Shown here in pieces: positions 36,909 to 44,903 of a stretch of 64,000 bases of DNA (positions are counted from its first letter, which is position 1; every line of letters starts with the position of its first letter). The stretch lies in contig DASVWI010000034.1 of NCBI GenBank assembly GCA_036389675.1, forward strand, positions 62,001 through 126,000. The letters are read 5' to 3'. The position numbers and the translations under genes were made by a program. The notes below the pieces were generated by a model. That model was not told the origin of the DNA, searched no databases, and saw nothing but the letters and a program-made list of their open reading frames with translations. The stretch comes from DASQYE01 sp036389675. GTDB taxonomy: Bacteria; Acidobacteriota; Blastocatellia; Pyrinomonadales; Pyrinomonadaceae.

Positions 36909-39335
36909 ATGATGAGAACAATCCTGCAAGACGCTCGGTACGGACTGCGTATGCTGCTCAAGAGGCCGGGATTCACGGCGGTGGCAGTGCTGGCGCTCGC
37001 TTTAGGCATCGGCGCGAACACGGCCATCTTCTCGGTCGTCAATGCCGTGCTGCTTCGTCCGTTGCCGTTCGCGCAACAGGAGCAGCTCGTGCAGGTGTCG
37101 GGCCTTGATACCAAGCGGGGGCGCGGTCAGTTGCCGTCCTCATACCCGAACTTCGCCGACTGGCGCGACCAGAATCAAGTCTTCGACCACATAGCCGCAT
37201 ACAGCGAGTCGGCTGCCATCCTGACGGGTGTGGACAATCCCGAACAACTCAACGGCGTGTCAGCTTCCGGCGATCTGTTCGCGGTGCTGGGGACGCCTGC
37301 GGCGCTCGGTCGCGCGCTCACGCCCGACGACGAGAAGCCCGGCAGCCCGCCCGTCGCCGTGCTCAGTTATGGATTGTGGCAGCGGCGCTTCGGCGCTAAT
37401 CCCGCGCTCGTGGGCCAACAGGTGATGCTCGACGGTGTGAGCCGAACGGTCGTCGGCATTATGCCGCAGGGCTTTGTGTTTCCTCTGAGGGCCGTCAAGC
37501 CTGAATACTGGATGCCTCTCGACCCGAAGAGCGAGGAGAACATGGAGCGCGGCGCGAATTATCTGAGCGTCGTCGCGCGCCTCAAATCCGGCGTCACTTT
37601 GCCGCAGGCGCAGGCCGAGATGGAGACGATTGTGCGCCGTCTCGAGCAGCAGTATCCCGAAAGAAACGCCGGAAAGGGCATCGCACTCTCATCCATGTAC
37701 GAGAGCGTCGTCGGCAATATTCGACCGGCCCTCTACATACTGCTCGGCGCGGTCGGGTTCGTGCTTTTGATCGCCTGCGCCAACGTCGCCAACCTTCTGC
37801 TCGCCCGCGCCGCATCGCGCCAGAAGGAGATAGCTATACGCACGGCGCTCGGCGCTGGTCGTCTTCGCATCGTGCGACAACTGCTGACGGAGAGCGTATT
37901 ACTTGCTGTCATGGGCGGCGGCCTGGGGTTGCTGTTGGCCGTCTGGGGTCTTGATCTATTGATGGCCGTGATCCCGACGGATTTTCCGCGCATGGCGGAG
38001 ATAGGGCTCGATGCGCGCGTGCTGGGCTTTACGCTAGGCGTCTCGCTTTTGACGGGAATCGTGTTCGGGCTCGTCCCGGCGCTCAGGTCTTCAAGGCTGG
38101 ATTTGAATGAGTCGCTCAAGGAAGGAAGTCGCGGCTCGTCCGAAAGCATCAGTCACAATCGCGTGCGTAGTCTACTGATCGTCTCGCAGGTGGCTCTCAG
38201 CCTTGTGCTGCTGGTCGGCGCGGGCCTGCTCATACGCAGCTTCAAACAGTTGCAGGAGGTCAATCCGGGTTTTGAGCCGCAACGTGTGCTGACGGCGAGC
38301 GTCGCGCTCCCTGATGCCAAGTATCACGAAGAGAGCCGGATGAAGGCGTTCTTTCAGGAAGCCCTGCGACGCGGTGCGGAAGTGCCCGGCGTTGAGGCCA
38401 TAGGCGGCGTCAGCCCGCTACCACTGAGCGGCGACATCGCCATGAGCGGCCTCACCATAGATGGGCGACCCGCTCCCGGCCCCGGCGAAAGACTCATCAC
38501 GCACTCTCGCATCATCACCCCCGACTATTTTCGCGCGATGGGCATTCCTCTCATCAAAGGCCGCGTCTTCAACGAGCAGGACACCGAGGATTCTCCGAGG
38601 GTGGTCGTCATTAACGAATCGCTCGCCCGCAAATACTTTCCCGGCGAGGAAGCCATAGGCAAGCGCATAGACGTGACGGTCGCCGAGGACAACATGGCGG
38701 AGATCATAGGCATCGTCGGCGATGTCAGGCACATGACTCTGGACAAAGAAGCCGGGGTCGAATCCTATTTCACCTATCAACAGGTTCCCGTCCCCTTCAT
38801 GACGCTTGTGGCGCGGTCGAAATCCGACAACCCCGCGAGCCTCGGCGCGGGCCTGCGCCATGCAGTGGAGCAGGTCGATAAAGATCAACCCCTTTCCGAC
38901 ATCAGGACGATGAATCAACTGCTGTCCAACTCGTTGGCCCGCCGTCGTTTCAACATGCTGCTCCTGGGCATCTTCGCCTCGGTGGCGCTGCTGCTCTCGG
39001 CGGTCGGCATCTTCGGCGTAATGAACTATTCCGTCACACAGCGGACGCACGAGATAGGCATCCGCATGGCCTTAGGCGCGCAGGCCCGAGACATCCTGAG
39101 GATGGTCGTCAGTCAGGGCATGATTCTGGTTCTGGCCGGCATCTGTCTGGGGCTTGTCGGCTCGTACTTTCTAACGCGACTGATGACGAGCCTGCTCTAC
39201 GGCGTGACGGCGACAGACCCGCTGACCTTCATCGGCGTCGCGCTCGTTCTCTCAGCCGTATCGCTCGTCGCGTGCTTTATTCCCGCACGCAAGGCGACAA
39301 AGGTAGACCCGATGGTTGCACTCAGGTACGAGTAA
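36909..39335 (+). CDS. ADOP-family duplicated MacB/FtsX permease, copy 14
   Basis: 808 residues from ATG 36909 (ATG 36912 also possible), with GGGGAG immediately upstream. Coupling helices near 306 (KEIAIRTALGAGR) and 713 (THEIGIRMALGAQ, then VVSQG). A 71-bp stretch at 37827-37897 over the first coupling helix is identical to copy 15. Domain 2 has SESISHNRVRS before TM5 and GLTIDGRPAPGPGE in the periplasmic part. TM6 reads GIFGVMNYSV, with Phe for the usual Tyr. Followed by a weak palindromic element. Confidence 0.94.
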   Translation: MMRTILQDARYGLRMLLKRPGFTAVAVLALALGIGANTAIFSVVNAVLLRPLPFAQQEQLVQVSGLDTKRGRGQLPSSYPNFADWRDQNQVFDHIAAYSESAAILTGVDNPEQLNGVSASGDLFAVLGTPAALGRALTPDDEKPGSPPVAVLSYGLWQRRFGANPALVGQQVMLDGVSRTVVGIMPQGFVFPLRAVKPEYWMPLDPKSEENMERGANYLSVVARLKSGVTLPQAQAEMETIVRRLEQQYPERNAGKGIALSSMYESVVGNIRPALYILLGAVGFVLLIACANVANLLLARAASRQKEIAIRTALGAGRLRIVRQLLTESVLLAVMGGGLGLLLAVWGLDLLMAVIPTDFPRMAEIGLDARVLGFTLGVSLLTGIVFGLVPALRSSRLDLNESLKEGSRGSSESISHNRVRSLLIVSQVALSLVLLVGAGLLIRSFKQLQEVNPGFEPQRVLTASVALPDAKYHEESRMKAFFQEALRRGAEVPGVEAIGGVSPLPLSGDIAMSGLTIDGRPAPGPGERLITHSRIITPDYFRAMGIPLIKGRVFNEQDTEDSPRVVVINESLARKYFPGEEAIGKRIDVTVAEDNMAEIIGIVGDVRHMTLDKEAGVESYFTYQQVPVPFMTLVARSKSDNPASLGAGLRHAVEQVDKDQPLSDIRTMNQLLSNSLARRRFNMLLLGIFASVALLLSAVGIFGVMNYSVTQRTHEIGIRMALGAQARDILRMVVSQGMILVLAGICLGLVGSYFLTRLMTSLLYGVTATDPLTFIGVALVLSAVSLVACFIPARKATKVDPMVALRYE

Positions 39336-39412
39336 AGAAAAGGATGAAGGTCGAAGGATGAAGTCAAAGCTTTCCACGCAGTTGAAGCTTTCCTTGCATC
39401 CATCGGCCTTAC
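39336..39412. repeat. Heptamer palindromic element 6 (degenerate)
   Basis: AAGGATGAAGGTCGAAGGATGAAG (39340-39363) against CCTTGCATCCATCGGCCTT (39392-39411). Pairing is imperfect, but the core GTCAAAGCTTTCC and the mirrored GAAGCTTTCC are recognisable. GTGGAGGA follows as the ribosome-binding site. Confidence 0.55.
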
Positions 39413-39430
39413 AAACGTGGAGGAAGAGTG

Positions 39431-41869
39431 ATGAACACATTATGGCAGGACTTGCGATATGGATTCCGTATGCTGCTCAAGAAGCCGGGCTTTACGGTGG
39501 TGGCTATTCTGGCGCTGGCTTTAGGGATCGGCGCGAATACGGCCATCTTCTCGGTCGTTAACGGCGTGCTGCTCAGGCCGCTGCCGTTTGAAGACCCTGA
39601 CCGGCTGGTGCGAATCGGGGAATGGAGCCAGCAGGTTCCGGGCATGTCCATCTCCTACCCGAATCTGCAAGACTGGCGCGCGCAGCAGCAGGTCTTCACG
39701 CAGATCGCCGCGACGCGCTTCAATAGCTATAACCTGACGGGCACGGACGAGCCGGAGCGCTTGCAGGGCAGAGATGTCTCGGCCAATTTTTTCGACGTGC
39801 TCGGCGTCAAGCCCGCTCTCGGGCGCAGCTTCCTCCCCGAAGAAGATCATGCCAACTCGAACCGCACGTGCATTCTGAGCCACGGGCTGTGGCAGCGTCG
39901 CTTCGGCGCTGACCCTGCCATCATAGGCAAACAGTTGACGCTGAGCGGCCAGAGCTACACGGTCGTCGGAGTATTGCCGCAGAGTTATCGCTTCGGCACG
40001 CCGACGGATGTGTTCGTTCCCATCGGACTCAAAGAGGCAACCGATATGTTGGCTAGCCGAGACAATCACCCGGGCATTTATGCCTACGCGCGCCTGAAGC
40101 CCGGCGTCACCTTCGAGCAGTCGGTGGTCGAGATGAAGGCCATAGCGCAACGCCTCGCGCAGGCCTATCCGAAGGAGAACGCCAACAACAGCGTGACGCT
40201 CATCCCCCTGCGCGAGTATTTCGTCGGCGACATCCGAACCTCTCTGCTCATACTACTAGGCGCGGTCGGCTTCGTGCTCCTGATCGCCTGCGCCAACGTC
40301 GCCAACCTTCTGCTCGCGCGCGCCGCATCGCGCACGCGCGAGATAGCTATACGCACGGCGCTCGGCGCTGGTCGTCTTCGCATCGTGCGACAACTGCTGA
40401 CGGAGAGCGTGCTGCTGGCGCTCATGGGCGCAGTCGTCGGATTGCTGCTCGCGCTGTGGGGCATAGACGTTCTGCGGACGGCGAGCCTTGAGGCAATCCC
40501 GTCTGTGGCCGAGATCAAGCTCGACACGAGCGTCTTCCTTTTCACTCTCGCCGTCTCCATTCTGACGGGCGTGATCTGCGGGCTCGCCCCGGCGCTGCAA
40601 ACCTCCAAGCCTGACCTGAACGAATCGCTCAAAGAGGGCGGGCGCACGGGCACGGCTGGCGCGACTCGTCATCGCATACGCAACGTGCTGGTCGTCTCCG
40701 AAGTCGCGCTCTCTCTCATCCTCCTTATCGGCTCCGGCCTTCTGGTCAAGAGCTTCCTGCTCCTGCGCGAAACGGAGACGGGCTTCAACCCGGATAACCT
40801 TCTGACCATGCAACTCTCCTACTCTGCGGGCGAGGGCGAAGGGATGAAGGTGGCTAATTTCTTCAAACAGGTGGAGGAGCGAATCAAGGCTCTGCCCGGC
40901 GCAGAGTCGGTCGCGCTCTCGAACGGCGTTCCCATGCTCGGCTCAAGCGAGACCTCTTTCGCCATCGAGGGCCGCCCGCCAGCCGAACCCGGCAAAAGAC
41001 CCATGACCGTCCTCTTCGTCACGACGCCGGATTACCTGCGAACGATGGGCATTCGCCTCCTGCGCGGAAGATTTTTCACCGAGCAGGATACGCGCAGCAG
41101 CCCGCTCGTCGCCGTCATCGATGAAGACTTCGCCCGCCAGCAGTTTCCGAACGAAGACCCGATCGGAAAATTCCTTGAGGGCAATAAGGAATTGGACATC
41201 CCGCACATGGAGATTATCGGCGTCGTCTCGCACGTGAAGAACTACGGGCTCGACACGCCCGGCCCCGTGCAGGCCGAGCTGTACTATGCATGGAATCAGG
41301 TGCCGGAAAAATTCCTGCCTGATGTCGGCGGCAGCACGAGCCTCTTGATACGCACCTCCGCCGACCCCTCAGCCCTCACGGCTGCCGTGCGACGCGAAGT
41401 GCAGGCGATAGACCCGAACCAGCCCGTCTTCAACGTCAATACGATGGAACAGGTGCTGACGGATTCGCTCGCCACGCAGCAGCTCTCCATGCTGCTTTTG
41501 TCGGTCTTTGCCGGTGTGGCCTTGATTCTGGCGGCGGTCGGCATCTACGGCGTGCTGTCCTACACGGTCGTTCAGCGCACGCACGAGATAGGGATTCGCA
41601 TGGCGCTGGGCGCGCGCGTCACGGATGTCTTCAAGCTCGTGGTGGGTCAGGCGATGATGATGGTCCTGCTCGGCATCGCCATCGGCCTGATCGGGGCATT
41701 CGCCATCACGCGCGTGATGGCAAGCCTGCTCTACGGCGTGAGCGCCACAGACCCGCTCACCTTCGGACTGGTCTCGCTGCTTCTGGCGACCATAGCCCTG
41801 ATCGCCTGTCTCATCCCGGCGCGACGCGCCACGAAAGTTGATCCGATGGTTGCGCTCCGGTACGAGTAA
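39431..41869 (+). CDS. ADOP-family duplicated MacB/FtsX permease, copy 15
   Basis: 812 residues; ATG 39431 preferred to GTG 39428 (GGAGGA at 39419-39424, six-base spacing). The first 145 bp including the Shine-Dalgarno differ from copy 16 at four positions. Coupling helices near 303 (REIAIRTALGAGR) and 717 (THEIGIRMALGAR, Arg for the usual Gln). TM4 has TGVICGLAPALQ, with Cys for Phe. Domain 1 is related to copy 8 (GEWSQQVPG). Domain 2 ends with a longer loop (YYAWNQVPEKFLPDVGGS). Followed by a palindromic element. Confidence 0.94.
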   Translation: MNTLWQDLRYGFRMLLKKPGFTVVAILALALGIGANTAIFSVVNGVLLRPLPFEDPDRLVRIGEWSQQVPGMSISYPNLQDWRAQQQVFTQIAATRFNSYNLTGTDEPERLQGRDVSANFFDVLGVKPALGRSFLPEEDHANSNRTCILSHGLWQRRFGADPAIIGKQLTLSGQSYTVVGVLPQSYRFGTPTDVFVPIGLKEATDMLASRDNHPGIYAYARLKPGVTFEQSVVEMKAIAQRLAQAYPKENANNSVTLIPLREYFVGDIRTSLLILLGAVGFVLLIACANVANLLLARAASRTREIAIRTALGAGRLRIVRQLLTESVLLALMGAVVGLLLALWGIDVLRTASLEAIPSVAEIKLDTSVFLFTLAVSILTGVICGLAPALQTSKPDLNESLKEGGRTGTAGATRHRIRNVLVVSEVALSLILLIGSGLLVKSFLLLRETETGFNPDNLLTMQLSYSAGEGEGMKVANFFKQVEERIKALPGAESVALSNGVPMLGSSETSFAIEGRPPAEPGKRPMTVLFVTTPDYLRTMGIRLLRGRFFTEQDTRSSPLVAVIDEDFARQQFPNEDPIGKFLEGNKELDIPHMEIIGVVSHVKNYGLDTPGPVQAELYYAWNQVPEKFLPDVGGSTSLLIRTSADPSALTAAVRREVQAIDPNQPVFNVNTMEQVLTDSLATQQLSMLLLSVFAGVALILAAVGIYGVLSYTVVQRTHEIGIRMALGARVTDVFKLVVGQAMMMVLLGIAIGLIGAFAITRVMASLLYGVSATDPLTFGLVSLLLATIALIACLIPARRATKVDPMVALRYE

Positions 41870-41939
41870 GCGAAAGGATGAAGGATGAAGTAAAAGCTTT
41901 CAAGAACGATCAGCACTTCTTTCATCCTTCCGCCTTCCA
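41870..41939. repeat. Heptamer palindromic element 7
   Basis: Left arm 41872-41890 (GAAAGGATGAAGGATGAAG), core TAAAAGCTTTCAAGAA, right arm 41920-41938 (CTTTCATCCTTCCGCCTTC). This is one of the shorter copies. Confidence 0.75.
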
Positions 41940-41957
41940 TAAAGTGGAGGAAGAGTG

Positions 41958-44396
41958 ATGAGTACATTATGGCAGGACTTGCGATATGGATTCCGTATGC
42001 TGCTCAAGAAGCCGGGCTTTACGGTAGTGGCTATTCTGGCGCTGGCTTTAGGGATCGGCGCGAATACGGCTATCTTCTCGGTCGTTAATGCCGTGTTGCT
42101 GCGCCCTTTGCCCTTTGCAGACCCGCAGCAGCTGGTGATCGTCTGGATGGACAACCGCCAGCAGGGGGTGAAGGAAGACATTCACTCATACCCTAACTTC
42201 GTGGACTATCGCGACCAGAACAAGGTCTTCGAGAACCTGACGGCTTACAGGAACACCAGCCTCAACCTGACGGGGATGGGCGAGCCGGAGCGCGTCCTCG
42301 GCGCGTCCGCCACCGCGAGCTTCTTTGAAGTGATGCGGGTCGTGCCCGCCATCGGTCGCGCGTTCACTGTCGAAGAAGACCAGCCGGGCCACGACAATGT
42401 GATGATACTAAGCTATGGTCTGTGGCAGCGTCGTTTCGGCGGAGATAAGAACATCATCGGCAAGAGCGTGCAGATGAGCGGCGCGACCCGTACCGTGATC
42501 GGGGTGATGCCGCCCGACTTTAGTTTCCCCTCGAAGGACACCGAATTCTGGACTCCGCTCGCGCCGCCCAATCAGGTCAAAGACCAGCGTCAGGCCTTCT
42601 GGCTAAACGTCATCGGTCGACTCAAGCCGAATGTGACGCTTGAGCAGGCGCGCGCCGAGATGGAGACCATCGCCAAACGTCTGGAGCAGCAGTACCCTGA
42701 CGCCAACTCCAATTTCGGCACGAACCTCGTGCCACTGCGCGAGCAGACGGTAGGCCCTGTGCGCCCGGCACTACTCGTCCTTTTGGGCGCGGTCGCCTTC
42801 GTGCTCCTGATCGCGTGCGCCAACGTCGCCAACCTTCTGCTCGGACGCGCCGCCGCGCGCGAGCGTGAGTTTGCGATTCGCATGGCGATGGGCGCGGGCC
42901 GCCGCCGCATCGTCCGCCAGTTGCTCGTCGAAAGTCTGCTGCTCGCCTTCTTCGGTGCGGCGCTCGGCGTGATGCTGGCGATGTGGGGGCTCGACGCCCT
43001 GAAGCTGATGATGCCGGCGGATATGCCGCGCATAGATCAGATAGGTGTTGACGCCCGCGTGCTCTCGTTCACGATCCTGATCTCTTTCCTGACGGCGCTC
43101 CTGTTCGGGCTTGCGCCCGCGCTGCAAGCCTCTCATCCGGACCTGAACGAGACGCTCAAGGACGGTGGCGGCAAAGGCGGGTCAAAAGGCGTCCGCAGCC
43201 GCCAGATGCGTCGCCTGCTGGTGGTGTCCGAAGTCGCGCTGGCGCTCGTGCTGCTCGTCGGCGCGGGCCTGCTTCTTAAGAGTTTCAGCCGCCTGCGAGA
43301 CTTCAACCTTGGCTTTCGTCCCGAAGGTGTATTGACGGCGAAGATTCAGCTCCCGGGCCTGAAGTACAGGGAAGAAAGCCAGCGCAGAATGTTTACGCGT
43401 CAACTGCTTGAGCGGTTGTCCTCCACGCCCGGCGTCGAATCCGCCGGGATGATCACCAGCGTCTTTCTCAGCAAGACTCCGAACTCAACCTACTTCAGCA
43501 TCGAAGGCCGTCCTTCTTTCCTGCCCGGGCAGCGCGTCGAAGTGCCGCTCGATTCGATCAGCCCCAACTACTTTCAGGTGATGGGCACTCCCATCATCAA
43601 AGGGCGCGCCTTCAACGATCAGGACACGGAGAACGCTCCCCGGGCCGTCATTATCAACGAGACGATGGCGCGACGCTTCTGGCCCGGTGAAGACCCCATC
43701 GGCAAACGCATCAAGTACGGCGATGCAGACGCGCCCGAAGATGAGAGCCCCTGGCGAACGATTGTCGGCGTCGTCGCCGACACGCGCCGCACGGGCTTCG
43801 AGTCTGAAGTGAGGTCTGAAACCTTCCTGCCCATGGCGCAGGAACCGCCCGGCAGATTAACGCTCGTCGTGCGCGCCGCCGGTAACGCAGACCCGTCCGG
43901 GCTGGCCGCAACCCTGCGCGGCGCGGTGCAGGCGATAGACCCTGATCAACCCGTCTATGACATCAAAACGATGACGCAGTGGGTTTCCGAGACCATCGCG
44001 CAGCGCCGTCTCAACATGATCCTGCTCGGCACATTCGCCCTGCTCGCGCTTCTGCTCGCAGCGGTCGGCATCTACGGCGTGATGTCTTACTCCGTCACGC
44101 AGCGCACGCACGAGATTGGCATACGCATGGCCCTCGGCGCGCAACGCCGTGATGTGCTCAAGATGATTATCGGGCAGGGAATGGGCCTCACGCTCATAGG
44201 CATAGGCGTAGGCTTGATCGGGGCGCTCGCCCTCACGCGCTTAATGTCCAGCCTGCTCTTTGAGGTGAGCGCCTTTGACCCTTTGACCTTCTTCGGCGTC
44301 TCCGCACTGTTGACCTTCATCGCACTGCTGGCCTGCTTCATCCCGGCCCGAAGAGCCATGAAGGTAGACCCCATGATCGCCCTCCGTTACGAATAA
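41958..44396 (+). CDS. ADOP-family duplicated MacB/FtsX permease, copy 16
   Basis: 812 residues; ATG 41958 preferred to GTG 41955. The 5' end (41944-42088) is almost the same as copy 15, but the periplasmic domains differ (VIVWMDNRQQGVKEDIHSYPN). Coupling helices near 303 (REFAIRMAMGAGR, with Phe and Met variants) and 717 (THEIGIRMALGAQ). TM2 is followed by LLLGRAAARE, a Gly variant shared with copy 17. TM7-8 read SSLLFEVSAFDPLTFF. Followed by the longest gap but one, with a reversed palindromic element. Confidence 0.94.
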   Translation: MSTLWQDLRYGFRMLLKKPGFTVVAILALALGIGANTAIFSVVNAVLLRPLPFADPQQLVIVWMDNRQQGVKEDIHSYPNFVDYRDQNKVFENLTAYRNTSLNLTGMGEPERVLGASATASFFEVMRVVPAIGRAFTVEEDQPGHDNVMILSYGLWQRRFGGDKNIIGKSVQMSGATRTVIGVMPPDFSFPSKDTEFWTPLAPPNQVKDQRQAFWLNVIGRLKPNVTLEQARAEMETIAKRLEQQYPDANSNFGTNLVPLREQTVGPVRPALLVLLGAVAFVLLIACANVANLLLGRAAAREREFAIRMAMGAGRRRIVRQLLVESLLLAFFGAALGVMLAMWGLDALKLMMPADMPRIDQIGVDARVLSFTILISFLTALLFGLAPALQASHPDLNETLKDGGGKGGSKGVRSRQMRRLLVVSEVALALVLLVGAGLLLKSFSRLRDFNLGFRPEGVLTAKIQLPGLKYREESQRRMFTRQLLERLSSTPGVESAGMITSVFLSKTPNSTYFSIEGRPSFLPGQRVEVPLDSISPNYFQVMGTPIIKGRAFNDQDTENAPRAVIINETMARRFWPGEDPIGKRIKYGDADAPEDESPWRTIVGVVADTRRTGFESEVRSETFLPMAQEPPGRLTLVVRAAGNADPSGLAATLRGAVQAIDPDQPVYDIKTMTQWVSETIAQRRLNMILLGTFALLALLLAAVGIYGVMSYSVTQRTHEIGIRMALGAQRRDVLKMIIGQGMGLTLIGIGVGLIGALALTRLMSSLLFEVSAFDPLTFFGVSALLTFIALLACFIPARRAMKVDPMIALRYE

Positions 44397-44397
44397 G

Positions 44398-44494
44398 AGC
44401 AAGGCGGAAGGCGGAAGGCGGAAGGATGAAAGATAAGCTTCAACTCAGTTGATTGCTTTTACTTCATCCTTCATCCTTCCGCCTTCATCCTTTC
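44398..44494. repeat. Heptamer palindromic element 8, reverse orientation
   Basis: Here the core reads GCTTTTACTTCATCC (44455-44469), the reverse complement of the GGATGAAGTAAAAGC core found in the left arm of the other copies. It is followed by TTCATCCTTCCGCCTTCATCC. The left side is GCGGAAGGCGGAAGGATGAAAG, the reverse complement of a normal right arm. The whole unit is therefore flipped relative to the genes. Confidence 0.75.
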
Positions 44495-44511
44495 TAAACA
44501 GTCGCCCGCCG

Positions 44512-44527
44512 GGGAATGATTCTTGCT
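44512..44527 (+). promoter_or_regulatory. Weak sigma-54-like sequence
   Basis: GGGAATGATTCTTGCT has GG-N10-GC spacing and a perfect TTGCT -12 half, but lacks the CAC of the -24 half. It overlaps the possible start codon of the small ORF at 44516, so at most one of the two readings is likely correct. Confidence 0.25.
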
Positions 44528-44620
44528 TGTATTGTTGGCGTCACCGTTTTGATCGCTGCTTTCGCCTTGATGGTCCAGTTTGAAAGTTTGCTTCGCGGCG
44601 TCAAGGCACTGGCCCGTTGA
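44516..44620 (+). CDS. Possible 34-residue single-TM microprotein
   Basis: The ORF reads MILACIVGVTVLIAAFALMV then QFESLLRGVKALAR. It has a clean hydrophobic helix of ~20 residues and an amphipathic basic tail, the pattern of small regulatory membrane peptides. A GGGG tract precedes the ATG but no good Shine-Dalgarno. Against it: the start codon lies inside a sigma-54-like sequence, and the segment is short enough to be open by chance. No family recognised. Confidence 0.25.
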   Translation: MILACIVGVTVLIAAFALMVQFESLLRGVKALAR

Positions 44621-44701
44621 CGGGCGCGCAGGAGCCTCGCAGGTGCGGAAAATCATGGCCCCCGGGGCGAATTTCATTCCGGCAAATCCTGTGGCGGGGG
44701 C

Positions 44702-44717
44702 TGGCACGGCGCTGGCT
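44702..44717 (+). promoter_or_regulatory. Candidate sigma-54 promoter ahead of copy 17
   Basis: TGGCACGGCGCTGGCT has the full TGGCACG -24 element and GC at the correct 10-nt distance. The leader to the ATG at 44904 would be about 175 nt. No GTTCGATTCCGAAC palindrome precedes it; a different palindrome (44612-44625) lies 76 bp upstream. Confidence 0.45.
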
Positions 44718-44903
44718 CTCGGATACGAAAGGATTTGAGGGATGAAGGCGTGAATCTCAGATTTGGGATGCTCAATCTCGGATTTGAGAATTCTCGATTT
44801 CAAAAGTGCGGGTCTCGGTTCTGAGATTCCCGTTTGTAAATCCGAGAATCCGAATTCACGGGCGGCTGCACCCCTTTCGCCTTTCAGAGACGTGGAGACG
44901 AGC

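Larger units (their letters stand above)
44397..44903. other. 507-bp intergenic region: reversed palindrome, promoter candidates, AT-richer tract
   Basis: From left to right it holds the heptamer element in reverse orientation (44398-44494), a possible 34-codon ORF overlapping a sigma-54-like sequence (44512-44620), a GCCCGT-TG-ACGGGC palindrome (44612-44625), a strong sigma-54-like sequence (44702-44717), and a tract (~44750-44865) of repeated CTCGGATTTGAGA/GAGAATTC-type words on both strands. No long gene is supported. It divides the array at the point where a new promoter could serve copy 17 onward. Confidence 0.55.

Noticed and set aside
44763..44903. 47-residue N-terminal extension of permease copy 17
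   Set aside because: The sequence has no resemblance to other copies and is translated from intergenic repeats; ATG 44904 has a proper Shine-Dalgarno and gives the family N-terminus. The same argument removes the extension of copy 4 (11921-11998).
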